A stretch of DNA of 64,000 bases from Spirosoma telluris (GCA_003259005.1 QLII01000001.1:2124501-2188500), one strand, 5' to 3'. Positions 32,780-43,401 are shown, counted from the stretch's first letter. The notes: generated from the sequence alone by a model not told the origin. Translations and numbers: made by a program.

Positions 32780-33003
32780 GCTACCTCTTGTTCGCCGGTC
32801 GAATATATAGAAATAACGCCGTAGATGTGCTTTTTTGGTTAACGAGCGGTAGACGGCAACACAACTGAACTGCAACTTACTCCTTTTGATGGCATTACTT
32901 TTTGGGTACGTCGAGCGTCTAATCCGCAAGTACACTTAAGATCAAACTCTTGTTACTTACAACGAATCCAATAGGCTTTCTAACCCGTTCGACGTTTCAG
33001 AAC

Positions 33004-36000
33004 TTGATACGTCTTACACGAATAAGTTATGTACTTTGTATCCTGATTACCAACCCATCAGCCGCACAAATACAGTCGAGTACGACTAATTCTGATCCTA
33101 CTCATTGGATTGTTCAGTCACAGACGTACGTCAAAATTCCGGTTTTCCAAAATGGCCTCTACCGAATCACATCGGCAGAATTGATACAAGTAGGCGTTCC
33201 GGTTAACCAGCTTGATCCAGCAACGCTTCAGCTTTTCCATCGGGGGGTTGAACAGGCCATTTATGTGGAAGGCGAGGCCGATAAGCGATTTGATACCAGC
33301 GATTTTCTGGAATTTTACGGACAACGAAACGATGGTTCGCAGGACTCACTACTCTATAAACCTCATACTGCGCAGCCCCACTCCTATTACAGCCTTTTTA
33401 GCGACACTACCGCCTATTTCTTAACCTGGCGACTCGATGGTAAACCAGGTAAACGTATGGAGGCTTACACTGATACAACCTTTACCGGTCTGGCACCGGA
33501 GCCTTATCATTGGCAGGAAGAACTACGAATTTTTACGGATACCTACCCGGCAGGCACGATTTATCCGCTCGGAGCTGACTATAAAAACGGGGCAATCCTG
33601 ACCAATTACGATACGGGCGAGGGCTGGACAGGGCCAATCGTCCAAGCCAGGGATCACTTTGAACAAGCCATTACGCTCACGAAATTCAGTTCAGTCGTTG
33701 ATAGCAACAACAACCCTATAAACCCCCGAGTCAGTTATTTACTGGTCGGTCGTAATCCGGGTACGCATCGGGTGCGTTGCTTAGCCGGGTCATCGACTGC
33801 CACCTTGAGGGAGGTAGGCATTGCTACGTTTGCCAATTATGAAAACGCTCGAGTTGATGTCGAACTCAGACCCAGCGATATAGGGCAATTGGGAACAATT
33901 ATCTTAGGGATTCAGCCGCAGGAAGAGGGTGAAGAGGTCTCTGTTTCGTATCTGAACATCCAATATCCGCAACGAATTGGCCTCGATAGCCTAGGCGAAA
34001 AAGTACTGCATCTTCGGGTAAATCCTAAAGAACGCTCCTTCCTCGACCTGCCTAATACACCTATCAACACCCGCCTGTTCGACATTAGTGACCCAAACAA
34101 CGTTAAGTATATAGCTGGAAAGTGGTCTAATGGACATTGGCAAGGTGTGGTTCAAAACACCCAAATACCCCGAACGATTCTGGCAACGAGCCAACCGCGA
34201 ATGGTTCCGAGTATTCACCCTGTTTCGTTTCGCCAGATTGACCCGCAAAAACACAATTACCTGATTATAACGCATCCCTTATTACGAAAGCCAGCAGGCA
34301 CAGAAGCCGACCCGGTTCGGGCGTATGCTGCTTATCGGGCTTCGGAAGCGGGAGGGCGTTATGATACGCTGACGGTAAACATCGACCAACTGTTCAATCA
34401 ATTTAGCTATGGCGAACGCCACCCATTGGCGATACGGCGATTTGCGGAGTACATGCTGCGTAATGATGGCTCCAGGTCCAAATTCATGTTTCTGATTGGC
34501 CAATCCCGAGATCCGCAGAGCGTCCGAAAATTGCCCAATGTTTCGTCACTGGATTTACTGCCGAATGCAGGTTGGCCTGGCTCCGATATAGGCTTGGTGG
34601 AGGGACTGAATGGCGAAGCAGCCAATGTTCCGGCTATGGCCATTGGTCGACTTAATACGGCCAATTCTCAAAGCGTGCTGGATTATTTGAACAAGGTAAA
34701 AGAGCATGAGAACACAGCTGAACCAGCCCTTTGGCGTAAACAGGTAATACATCTGAGCGGAGGCAGAAATCGCTATGAATTACAGACATTTCGCCGTTTT
34801 GTCGATGAGTTTAAGACCGTTATCGAAGGCAAGTTTTCAGGTGGCCGGGTCATAACGCTCTCCAAACAAACCGATAATCTGGTAGAGTCGTTGCCCGTAT
34901 CAGACCTTGTTAATCAGGGCGTTGGTATGATTTCTATGTTTGGCCATTCGAGTCTGGATGTGGCTGACATCGACATTGGCTTTGTGAGTAACGATATCCT
35001 AAACTACCGAAACAAAGGCCGCTATCCATTTTTGCTAGTTAACGGCTGTGCGGCTGGTAATACCTTTTTTGGCCGGCCAACCTTTGGCTCCGACTGGATT
35101 CTGACTCCCGATCGGGGAGCTGTACTTTTTCTGGCACACACCTATAATGGCTTCGCCACGCCCCTAAAAAACTACTCTGACCAATTGTATGCGTTACTGG
35201 CCGATAGTCAGTACGTTTCTAAACCCATTGGTCTGATTCAACAGGAAGTGATCCGACGATATTTGACCGCAAACACGACTATCTACGACATAACTACAGC
35301 CCAGCAAATGACCTTACAGGGCGATCCGGCCATAGCTGTTTTTCCCTATGCCACCCCTGATTTTGCGTTTGCCCCTGGCAGCCTCCGTTTACGAAATAGC
35401 CAAGGTGATTCCTTAACTGCCCAGTCTGATTCCGCTCGTGTTTCGGGGTGATCGTAAACTATGGCCGGGTGACGAATAGCGCGTTAACGCTACGCATCCG
35501 GCAGTATGAAGCCAGTGGACAATTAATTGGTGAGCAGCTAGTTACCCAACCGTCGACGTTTTACGCGGATACGCGGAATTGGTTGGTACCGAATCATAAG
35601 GCAACCTCGCTTCCCTCCTATTTCGAGCTGTTTCTTGATCCAGACGACCGAATTCATGAAGGGAATGAAACGAATAACAAAGCCGAAATTGGTACAGACG
35701 GCCAAACAAACAGCCTGCCTTTCGCCATTGACCTGACACCCCACTGCTGGAAGTCGCCTTTGATGGACAACGCATTGGTGATGGCGATGTCGTGTCGGCG
35801 CGACCTGTGATTGATGTACTTATTCAAGATGAAAATCGCCGACTATTACGCACCGATAACACTGGGCTGGAACTCTATTTACAGCGCCCCTGTCTGACAG
35901 GCGGTTGTTCTTTTGAGCGGCTACGCCTGGGAGGTAATGAAACTTACTGGACACCCACCGACAGCACAAACGCCTTTCGACTTCGTTATCAACCTGACCA

Positions 36001-36403
36001 GCCCCTGGCTGATGGACTTTATACATTCATTGCCGCAGGCCGCGACCTTAGCGGCAACCAGGCGGCTCCCTACCAGATCCATTTTTCGGTCAGAAACCAA
36101 CCTGAACTGACGGCAGCAGGTGTTTATCCTAACCCATTTACCCATCAAACCCGATTCTTTATTTCGCTAACAGGCATTACACCACCTTCCAGGCTGGCCA
36201 TTCGCATCCATGATTTAACCGGTCGTGTGGTACGAACACTCCGCAACCCAGCGCGTATAGGGTTGAACGAATGGTTTTGGGATGGCACTTCAGATGGCGG
36301 AAACGTCCTTCCCGCTGGCGTGTATCTCTATCAAATAGAAGGTGTGGATTTGCCAATCTCAACGTCAGTTCGTTTAACTGGCCGGATTATGCTAAGTCGA
36401 TGA
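33004..36403 (+). CDS. porU2: Putative type IX secretion system sortase-like C25 peptidase PorU2 (two frameshifts)
   Basis: Gingipain-like cysteine peptidase thought to process cargo of the type IX system; about 1133 residues after repair. No ATG is in place. The TTG at 33004 gives a compact signal peptide (ending PSAAQ); a TTG at 32950 is an alternative. The C25 domain has catalytic His in ISMFGHSSLDVAD and Cys in FLLVNGCAAGNTFFG. Past the C25 domain come an Ig-like/CARDB-type region and a FlgD-like beta domain ending near LPAGVYLYQIEG. Breaks lie at the G run 35445-35448 and the C run 35739-35742. Its stop overlaps the next gene's ATG (ATGA). Confidence 0.85.
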
Positions 36404-37607
36404 ACCAGTCTCGCTTTCTATGGGTCGCTTATGTCGGTCTGGGTGCTGTAATGACAGTTCTCATTCTGCTCAATCCAGGTCGATTTATGAGTGTTGATTC
36501 ACACTATTACCTGCGATCGGCCACGAATTTACTGGCCGGTCGTGGCTATGTCATCCTCGAACAGGGGCAATGGATTTGGAATGGCACTTTTCCAATTGGC
36601 TACCCAGCTTTGATCGCTATACTATCTGGCCTGACAGGTCTCCCGATTTTAGTTGCTTCGAAAGTGGTCAATTATGCCGCTATTGGTATGTCGGGATATG
36701 GCTGGGTACGTCGCCTAGGAGCGGCTCGCGCTATCTGGCCGTTGTCGATCTGGGGATTGGGCGGTTTTCTGAAAATTGCGGTTTACACCTGGAGCGAAAC
36801 TATATTTCTGGTCTTACTGGCCGAATGGGTTTGGGGTCTCTACCAATTTCTGCAAAACCCGAACGCAACCCGAACCTTCAGCCTCTTCCTATTGGGGTAT
36901 GGCTTATTTCTGATTCGCTACGTAGGGGGCTTTGTCTTTGGGTTAACGAGCTTACTGGCTTTAACGAGTTGGCTAGTCCCAATCTGGTTTCAGGCAAAAG
37001 CTGAGCCCAGCCTATCGCCGACTATTTCGCGAAAATTTCTGGTCATTGCTGTGGCAGGATTTGCTGGCATGGGGATGTATTTCTGGATGAACCAACGGCT
37101 GTCGGGTTCGCTTTTTGGGGAGAGCGATTTGTTTCAACGGAATCTGCCTGGGAGCTTGTCCAACTTTTCGGTTGGGCGATGCTGAACGAATGCCTGCTCA
37201 TCCGGGATTTTAGTTCAGGAGGCTCGAATCTGCTAGCCTGGATGGGTGTGGGTATCCAGTTTCTTTTGTTTACCGTCTTCTACTGGCAATTTGGGCGACA
37301 GCAATGGTCGGCAGAAAAGATGCCAGCCAGCAATCTGTTGATGTGGCCGTTTGTGCTTACGGCAGTCGTTTACGTTTTAGTCTTATTTTCGTTGCGAACC
37401 GTTAGTCCATTCAGCGACCCCAATCTTCGTCTGATGGCTCCGTTTACGTACTGTTTTTTGACGGCTGGTTTGCTATGGGTAAGCGAATGGCCTGCCTGCT
37501 GGCAAAAAAATCTTCGCCCCTATTGGCTACTCCTGTTGCTTTGCTCCTGGCTCCAACTCCTGCCGCAACACGATCTTCTGCAACGAATTAGCCTACTATT
37601 GGAATAA
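36400..37607 (+). CDS. GT-C-type membrane glycosyltransferase, mannosyltransferase-like (one frameshift)
   Basis: Integral membrane protein, 402 residues after repair, with about ten helices. The first periplasmic loop carries the acidic catalytic-type motif MSVDSHYYLRSATNLLAGRGY split as VDSHYY and LAGRGY, typical of lipid-phosphate-sugar-dependent GT-C enzymes (GT39/ArnT-like). The break is at the G run 37117-37120. It overlaps the PorU2 stop by four bases, so the two are co-translated, and it could glycosylate secreted or envelope material. Donor and acceptor are not determinable. Confidence 0.75.
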
Positions 37608-37687
37608 TAAATTGCCATACACATCAGGGGTAAACAATACGATTAAAAAGCTATTTTTAGCACACAATCGACTCTTCGCTCCGAATT

Positions 37688-38851
37688 ATGAAAATCCTCT
37701 CCTTACTCATCCTTGTCCTCTCTAACCAGTTTTTCAGCTATGCGCAAAAGCCACGGGCACGGGACATTGGCATTCCCTTCGATGGAACTACGGGTAAATT
37801 CAATGCTATAACTGATGTGAAGGGCGTTGAAGTTGGCTATAGCACCATCATTTCGGGCGAGGGTAAAAATGTATTGGGGAAAGGTCCGGTCCGAACCGGC
37901 GTTACGGCCATTTTGCCAAGAGGAAGAACCAACAATCCGGTATTCGCCAACTGGTATTCGTTGAATGGCAACGGCGAAATGACCGGTACCACCTGGATTA
38001 CCGAATCTGGCTTTCTGGAAACGCCCATCATGATCACCAATACGAATAGCGTAGGCGTGGTACGGGATGCCGTGTTAAAATGGTTCGTCGAAAAACATTG
38101 GTACAAAGAAAATTTCTGGTACACCTACCCCGTCGTGGCCGAAACCTACGACGGCTTTTTAAATGACATTTACGGCTTTCATGTGAAAGAAAGCAATGCC
38201 TATGAAGCCCTGAACACAGCCGCAACAGGAAAGTTGAAGGAAGGTAATGTTGGAGGGGGTACTGGCATGATGTGCTTAGGCTTTAAAGGTGGGACAGGAA
38301 CCTCGTCAAGGATCGTCAAAATTAAAGATTCGACCTTCATCGTGGGCGTATTGGTCCAGTCTAATTTTGGAGCCAAACGAAATCTAACCATTGCCGGCGT
38401 ACCCGTTGGGCTGGAATTAAAAGACACGCTGAATAATGTATTAAAAGCTCCGCCGATCCATTATCGACAGGAGGGCGATGGCTCCATCATCGTTGTTGTG
38501 GCAACTGATGCGCCGTTGTTGCCCCACCAATTAAAACGAATAGCGGCACGCGTGCCTATCGGTGTCGGCAAAGTGGGCGGACGGGGTGAAAATGGTTCCG
38601 GGGATATTTTCATCGCTTTTTCTACGGCAAACCCCACCGCTTTTCAGCGAACAAACTTCTCAAAGGTAGATGAGTTGCCCAATGATTTGATCAATCCTTT
38701 ATTTGAAGCTACGGTTCAGGCCGTGGAAGAAGCTATCATCAACGCCATGGTAGCTGCCGAAACAACCGAAGGCATCAACGGCAATAAGTCCTACGCGCTG
38801 CCCCATAAGCTGGTTATTGATGTACTGAAGAAGTATAATCGGATTAAATGA
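37688..38851 (+). CDS. P1-family (DmpA-type) aminopeptidase, exported
   Basis: N-terminal-nucleophile aminopeptidase that cleaves itself to become active; 387 residues, intact, with a signal peptide (about 1-19, ending SYAQ). DmpA marks are GIPFDGTTGKFNAITDVKGV at the N-terminus and GENGSGDIFIAFSTAN, where autolysis before the Ser of GSGD frees the nucleophile. It stands alone, ends 5 bp before a 25-bp perfect hairpin, and is convergent with thiamine pyrophosphokinase. Members release N-terminal residues, in some cases D-amino acids, from peptides. Confidence 0.9.
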   Translation: MKILSLLILVLSNQFFSYAQKPRARDIGIPFDGTTGKFNAITDVKGVEVGYSTIISGEGKNVLGKGPVRTGVTAILPRGRTNNPVFANWYSLNGNGEMTGTTWITESGFLETPIMITNTNSVGVVRDAVLKWFVEKHWYKENFWYTYPVVAETYDGFLNDIYGFHVKESNAYEALNTAATGKLKEGNVGGGTGMMCLGFKGGTGTSSRIVKIKDSTFIVGVLVQSNFGAKRNLTIAGVPVGLELKDTLNNVLKAPPIHYRQEGDGSIIVVVATDAPLLPHQLKRIAARVPIGVGKVGGRGENGSGDIFIAFSTANPTAFQRTNFSKVDELPNDLINPLFEATVQAVEEAIINAMVAAETTEGINGNKSYALPHKLVIDVLKKYNRIK

Positions 38852-38855
38852 CTTA

Positions 38856-38932
38856 GTCTGGGCCAAGCTCTGGCTTGGCCTCTGATATACATAACCTGGC
38901 GATCCAAGGCCAAGCCAGAGCTTGGCCCAGAC
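38856..38932. terminator. Perfect 25-bp bidirectional hairpin
   Basis: Arms starting GTCTGGGCCAAGCTCTGGCT and its exact complement flank a 27-nt loop. It fills the gap between the convergent DmpA-type peptidase and thiamine pyrophosphokinase genes. Each arm is itself partly palindromic (GCCAAG...CTTGGC), so alternative small hairpins exist. Confidence 0.75.
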
Positions 38933-38940
38933 ACACTTGC

Positions 38941-39618
38941 CTAATCCCAGCACTCCATAATGAGCAAATCGCCAGTTTGGGCATCAATACGCACAAAGCC
39001 ATCCTCTGCTGCTTCGTTGCTGCTGCTGGTTCGGTAGCCGAGTGTCAGGGTAGCGTCCTGAAGGTTATATTTTAATCCTTCCGATGTGTAGCCCGTCACC
39101 GTGCCAACCGGAATCAACGAAATGGGCGTTCCGGCTTCGTACCACTTCTCGAACCGCCCAACGAGTGGAAATATTTTGGAATGGTCGTCAATCATGACAA
39201 TCCGAATCCGGTCTTTATACCGAACGATATTCGTCATATTCGTCAGGCTATGATCGGCCCGGCGGCCCGTTGCCCAAACGATGTTGACTGCTGGATAACC
39301 GCGTTCGATCAGGTATTCAATTCCCTTATCGAGGTCAGTTTTATCCTGATCGGGGGTATGAACAATTTCCAGCGGATATTGCTGTGACTGAATCAGATCG
39401 AGGTCCAAACCCGAACCGTCGGAGCATTGGTCGAAGTCGCCAAGTAGTACATCCACTTTGATTCCCAGTTCAAGAACCCGCCAGATAGCACTATCGAGCA
39501 CAACGACAGTTGGGCTCCATTCCAGAAGCTGACCCAGTAGTTCAGGATTGCAGGCTTCGCCATTGGCAATTAACAGAGCAGGCTCCTGTTTCTCGCGGAC
39601 AACGTGATGAGATGACAT
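38941..39618 (-). CDS. Thiamine pyrophosphokinase
   Basis: Transfers pyrophosphate from ATP to thiamine to make thiamine diphosphate; 225 residues from the ATG at 39618. Motifs are LLIANGEA, VVVLDSAI, VDVLLGDFDQ, the nucleotide/metal site TPDQDKTDLDKGIEYL and WATGRRADHSLTNM. The frame is intact. The promoter element directly upstream leaves almost no leader. Divergent from a GT87-like gene across a 36-bp hairpin. Confidence 0.92.
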   Translation of the reverse strand: MSSHHVVREKQEPALLIANGEACNPELLGQLLEWSPTVVVLDSAIWRVLELGIKVDVLLGDFDQCSDGSGLDLDLIQSQQYPLEIVHTPDQDKTDLDKGIEYLIERGYPAVNIVWATGRRADHSLTNMTNIVRYKDRIRIVMIDDHSKIFPLVGRFEKWYEAGTPISLIPVGTVTGYTSEGLKYNLQDATLTLGYRTSSSNEAAEDGFVRIDAQTGDLLIMECWD

Positions 39619-39624
39619 AGTTGG

Positions 39625-39632
39625 CAAAGATA
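39625..39632 (-). promoter_or_regulatory. -7 element of the thiamine pyrophosphokinase promoter
   Basis: The minus strand reads TATCTTTG, an exact TAnnTTTG match, ending only 6 nt before the ATG. Transcription would start at or next to the start codon, giving a leaderless or nearly leaderless message. Confidence 0.55.
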
Positions 39633-39663
39633 AATGGGCAAGTCGTATGAATACTGATTAATT

Positions 39664-39738
39664 TTGGATGGTTTTCGTTGAATTAGACATGCCATATCTC
39701 TAAGATATGGCATGTCTAATTCAACGAAAACCATCCAA
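39664..39738. repeat. Perfect 36-bp palindrome with 3-nt loop
   Basis: Arms beginning TTGGATGGTTTTCGTTGAAT and the exact complement meet at a CTA loop. It lies between divergent genes, 32-46 bp from their starts, so it is not a simple terminator. No target duplication or inverted-repeat ends of a mobile element are apparent. Confidence 0.85.
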
Positions 39739-39769
39739 TTTTGTCTTTCTATAACGAATTCATTCCGTT

Positions 39770-40939
39770 TTGCAACGCGCGCTCCGTTTTCTAACATTAC
39801 CCCGTTTGCTGGGGCTGTTTGTGTTTCTTTTCTGCCTCGTGGCTGTTCAGAACTACCTGCTTGGGTTTGGCAATTACAACAACTACCTGATGTTTGCCAA
39901 ACCATTTCATAACCTGCTCCTGAACAAGAGTATCTACGGGCTGCATCCCAACCTGTACGACGATAATTACAAATACAGCCCAACCTTCGCTTGGTTGATG
40001 GGGCCTTTCTATTACCTTCCTAATCTGTTGGGCATGATTCTCTGGAATTTACTCAACACATTGGTATTACTTGCTGGTGTCTGGTTTTATTTGTCCGACG
40101 AAAAAGATCCGGCCAAACAACGGCGGGTGGCCCTGCTTATTATCATTCTGGAGGCCCTTATCACCGCCCAAAATTTACAAAGCAACAACCTTATAGTAGG
40201 GGCGATGCTGCTGGGCTTATATCACCTGCGTAACGAACGGGTGTGGCAGGCGGCTTTTTTCTTCGTGCTCTGCCTGTTTATCAAATTCTACGGGGTGGCG
40301 GCTGCAGGTTTCTTTCTGTTCTATCCCAAAAAGCCCCAGTTCATTCTGGCAATGGTCGTCTGGACGTTTCTGTTTGCCATTGCCCCCCTCACCATGATTC
40401 CCCTCGACAATCTACTGGCCGAGTACCGAGAATGGTTCGATGTAATTGTGGTGAGCAAATTAGGCTTGCAGGTATCGGTGATGGGCATTGCCCAGGCCTG
40501 GTTCGGTATGGCTAAGACGGATAGTAACTATCGTATCATTGAGGCTATTGGTGCCACGCTCTTTCTGCTGCCGTTTCTGCGCTTTAGTTTGTGGAAAGAC
40601 CGCTTGTTTCAACGACGGATGGTCGCCTATTTCCTCTTGTTCATGATTGTGTTCAACAAGATGGCCGAGTCACCGACCTACGTTCTGGCAGTAACGGGTG
40701 TAGCGTTGTGGTGGGTTACGCTTGACGAGCCCACCCGGTTCGACCAAATTTTGCTGGCGTTGGTGATTATCTTTACGTCACTCTCCCCTACCGATATTTT
40801 CCCACAGGTCGTGCAGAAACAGTTTTTCCAGCCCTATAATATCAAAGCCCTGCCGTGTTTGCTGGTGTGGGCGCGGGTGCAGTATCAAATCTGGACGCAA
40901 CCGAATACCGACAGTCAGCCATTACAACCCGCTTTGTAG
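39770..40939 (+). CDS. Glycosyltransferase family 87-like membrane protein (DUF2029)
   Basis: 389 residues with 8-10 hydrophobic helices, intact. It has the DUF2029/GT87 layout: a first helix LLGLFVFLFCLVAVQNYLL, then the periplasmic loop NLYDDNYKYSPTFAWLMGPF with acidic residues, and FAIAPLTMIPLDNLLAEYREW. The only usable start is TTG at 39770; an in-frame stop lies just upstream. GT87 enzymes use polyprenyl-phosphate sugars as donors on the periplasmic face. Its 3' end overlaps kdsB on the other strand by 18 bp. Confidence 0.78.
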   Translation: MQRALRFLTLPRLLGLFVFLFCLVAVQNYLLGFGNYNNYLMFAKPFHNLLLNKSIYGLHPNLYDDNYKYSPTFAWLMGPFYYLPNLLGMILWNLLNTLVLLAGVWFYLSDEKDPAKQRRVALLIIILEALITAQNLQSNNLIVGAMLLGLYHLRNERVWQAAFFFVLCLFIKFYGVAAAGFFLFYPKKPQFILAMVVWTFLFAIAPLTMIPLDNLLAEYREWFDVIVVSKLGLQVSVMGIAQAWFGMAKTDSNYRIIEAIGATLFLLPFLRFSLWKDRLFQRRMVAYFLLFMIVFNKMAESPTYVLAVTGVALWWVTLDEPTRFDQILLALVIIFTSLSPTDIFPQVVQKQFFQPYNIKALPCLLVWARVQYQIWTQPNTDSQPLQPAL

Positions 40940-41677
40940 AATTTTCTCGATGTCGGCAGGACTATCGACACTGGGTGTCTGGAAGTTAGTCGATACTAGT
41001 TTGATTCGATAACCTGCTTCCAGCCAACGCAATTGTTCTAGCGATTCGGCTCGTTCGAGTAGCGAGGGAGGGAGTTGGGTGATTTTTTCGAGCACGTCGG
41101 CGCGGTAGGCATAGAGTCCTACATGGCGATGATAAACGTGATGCACATGCCACTGATCTGGCTCAATACCCCATAAATAGGGAACCGCCGAGCGGCTGAA
41201 ATACAGCGCTTCGTTCTGCGAATTGACAACAATCTTAGCTTCTTTCGGATCATGAAGTATAGCTGCCGAATCGACCGATGCCATTTGGGTGGCTAGTTCT
41301 ACGGTTCCGTCCAGAATAGCGGCTAATTCGTCAATCTGCGCTGGGTCAATGAAGGGTTCATCACCCTGAATGTTGAGAATATAATCCGATGAATTTCCAG
41401 GGATAAGTCCGTCGGCTATGAGTCGGTCATAGGCTTCCCAGCAACGGTCAGTGCCACTGGGGTGGTCAGTACGCGTCATTACGACTTCCTCACCCAACCG
41501 GCGAACAGCCTCTGCAATGCGCTCATCATCCGTGGCTACAATTACTTTGTCTAACGAGGTGGCTTGTTGACACTGCTCCAGCACCCGCTGAATCATGGAT
41601 TTACCACCAATATCAGCCAAGGGTTTCCCAGGAAAACGTGTTGACCCGTAGCGGGCCGGAATTATACCGATTATCAT
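40922..41677 (-). CDS. kdsB: 3-deoxy-manno-octulosonate cytidylyltransferase (CMP-Kdo synthetase)
   Basis: Activates Kdo (or 8-amino-Kdo) with CTP for transfer to lipid A. 251 residues, intact. The N-terminal nucleotide site is IPARYGSTRFPGKPLADIGG. Further marks are VATDDERI, MTRTDHPSGTDRCWEAY, YILNIQGDEPFIDP and the ending QTPSVDSPADIEKI. It is the last gene of the minus-strand Kdo block. The neighbouring kdnAB genes suggest that this enzyme may normally see the 8-amino sugar. Confidence 0.95.
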   Translation of the reverse strand: MIIGIIPARYGSTRFPGKPLADIGGKSMIQRVLEQCQQATSLDKVIVATDDERIAEAVRRLGEEVVMTRTDHPSGTDRCWEAYDRLIADGLIPGNSSDYILNIQGDEPFIDPAQIDELAAILDGTVELATQMASVDSAAILHDPKEAKIVVNSQNEALYFSRSAVPYLWGIEPDQWHVHHVYHRHVGLYAYRADVLEKITQLPPSLLERAESLEQLRWLEAGYRIKLVSTNFQTPSVDSPADIEKILQSGL

Positions 41678-41688
41678 GGTTTATTCTT

Positions 41689-41750
41689 GTCTCAAACAGC
41701 CAGAGGCTGTTTAATTAATACCGAACAAACAGCCTCTGGCTGTTTGAGAC
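41689..41750. repeat. Perfect 24-bp hairpin between kdsC-like gene and kdsB
   Basis: Arms beginning GTCTCAAACAGCCAGAGGCT and its complement are separated by 14 nt. It fills the 74-bp gap between two co-directional genes, so it may stop or attenuate transcription into kdsB, or protect the upstream message end. Confidence 0.8.
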
Positions 41751-41751
41751 T

Positions 41752-42453
41752 TCAACTAATTTTCGGTTCCGGTCCATTCGAGCCTACCACCCAATAACTT
41801 GGTTCAACAGCCTGCCGTTGCTGGTAATAGTTGTCGTAGGCCGGGAAATAGCGAAGCCGCTCATCCATAACGGTATCGAACTGACCGAGCAAACCCAGCA
41901 GGAGTTCGCAGCCTTCACGCACGGCAAACTGACCACTTTGGCTACCGGTTACATAATCAGTAAGACTGTTTTGGATAACATACTGCATAAACAGTGGATT
42001 TGCATTCCGGCGAATCATGATGCGTACACCCGCTACCTCCGACACCGACAAATCCAGCGCATCATCGAAGAAAAAAGCCACTTCGTGTGGTTGCAGGTTA
42101 TGTTGAGCCAGCAAATGATGGAGCACGTCGATCTTGTGTTTCGCCTGCGAATAGCTGGCGTGGAAATGCTCCCGGCGAACCAGCGTTTCGGAGAGTGTAT
42201 TGGTCACTCCTGTAATAATAGCCGCCACAGGCAGCTGTCCCCCATGATGCAACCAAAGCCCGAACCGAAGCAGATTGGTCCCCATCGAATCCACTTCACT
42301 AAACGAACTACTACCCGCTTCGGTCTTGATTCCGTCGTTAAACACGCCATCCCAATCGAACACAATGGCTCGCACAGAACGCAGCTTTTCGGTTAGCGTA
42401 TCAACAGGCGTAATAAACTGGCCACCGAGGGCGGAAAAGGTCTGTTCGATCAT
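41752..42453 (-). CDS. HAD-family phosphatase, Kdo-8-phosphate phosphatase (KdsC)-like
   Basis: Likely removes phosphate from Kdo-8-phosphate between kdsA and kdsB steps. 233 residues starting at the ATG at 42453 (MIEQTFSALGG); upstream in-frame codons belong to a repeat. HAD motif I is VFDWDGVFNDG, with the conserved GVFNDG of KdsC relatives (the usual form is DVDGVLTDG). Motif II is AIITGVTN, and motif III/IV are HKIDVLHHLLA and FFFDDALDLS. The C-terminal half is longer than in E. coli KdsC (188 residues), so the assignment rests mainly on context. Confidence 0.75.
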   Translation of the reverse strand: MIEQTFSALGGQFITPVDTLTEKLRSVRAIVFDWDGVFNDGIKTEAGSSSFSEVDSMGTNLLRFGLWLHHGGQLPVAAIITGVTNTLSETLVRREHFHASYSQAKHKIDVLHHLLAQHNLQPHEVAFFFDDALDLSVSEVAGVRIMIRRNANPLFMQYVIQNSLTDYVTGSQSGQFAVREGCELLLGLLGQFDTVMDERLRYFPAYDNYYQQRQAVEPSYWVVGSNGPEPKIS

Positions 42454-42463
42454 TTTAATGGAT

Positions 42464-42543
42464 AATGAAGAATGAATAATGCACAATGAAAAATGAGCTA
42501 AACGGCAGCATCACTATCCATTGTGCATTATTCATTATTCATT
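42464..42543. repeat. Word-repeat palindrome (AATGAATAATGCACAATG family)
   Basis: 25-bp arms (42464-42488 and 42519-42543) pair with one mismatch, filling the gap between kdsA and the kdsC-like gene. Similar words occur at 50968-51010 and 60181-60286. Confidence 0.8.
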
Positions 42544-42546
42544 TCT

Positions 42547-43397
42547 TTAAGCCAGTTCTGGCAATGTATTGCGGTATTTTACTTCCACGGCATGAAGCTC
42601 AAGCAGGGGCTTCAGAAACTCTTCCAGATAGCGGATATCCAGTTGGCTGGCGGCATCGCAAAGCGCTTCGGATGGGCAGGTGTGTGTTTCAACGAACAGG
42701 CCATCGACACCCGCAGCCACACCCGCACGAGCCAGCACAGGCAGGTATTCACGGGCACCACCTTTTGCATCCGCAGACGGTATTCCGTACTTACGGATCG
42801 CGTGGGTTACGTCGAACACAACCGGATAATTGGTGCGAGCCATGTGGTAGAACGCTCGTGGATCGACCACTAAGTCATTATACCGAAGGTGAAACCACGC
42901 TCGGTCAGGATGATTTGATCGTTGCCCGAATCTTCGATTTTCTTGACCGGATGTTTCATGTTCTCCGGTGCCAGAAACTGCCCGTGTTTCACATTGACAA
43001 CTTTGCCCGTTTTAGCCGCAGCGACGACCAGCATGGTTTGCATACAGAGGTAGGCCGGAATTTGCAGCACATCGACCACCTCAGCAGCGGGAGCACATTG
43101 ATCCGGATAGTGAACATCCGTCAATAATGGGAAACCGAATTGTTCTTTTACTTTGGCCAGAATCTTCATCCCCTTGTCGAGGCCAGGGCCATTGTAATAA
43201 TTCAGGCTGGAGCGGTTGTCCTTCTGAAACGATGACTTATAAATAATTTTGATGCCAACGCGCTCCTGAATCTCCCGGAGTTGCTCGGCGACGGTCATCA
43301 TAATTTTTTCATCTTCAATAACGCACGGACCGCTGATGAGAAACAACTCATCCGACCCGCATTCGATGTCGCCAACGCGAACGATTTTCTGAGACAT
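42547..43397 (-). CDS. kdsA: 3-deoxy-8-phosphooctulonate synthase (Kdo8P synthase; one frameshift)
   Basis: Condenses phosphoenolpyruvate with arabinose 5-phosphate. 283 residues after repair, normal for KdsA. Motifs are LISGPCVIEDE, IIYKSSFQKDNRSSLNYY, LLTDVHYPDQ, LQIPAYLCMQTML, VNVKHGQFLAPENM and, across the repaired break, RGFTFGYNDLVVDPRAFYHM. The break is in the coding-strand GG at 42883-42884. This essential enzyme being split in the raw sequence is one of the best arguments for base-call error. Confidence 0.94.
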
Positions 43398-43401
43398 GTT
43401 T

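Noticed and set aside
39664..39738. Miniature transposon (MITE)
   Set aside because: No flanking target duplication, no shared termini with the other hairpins and no transposase in the window.
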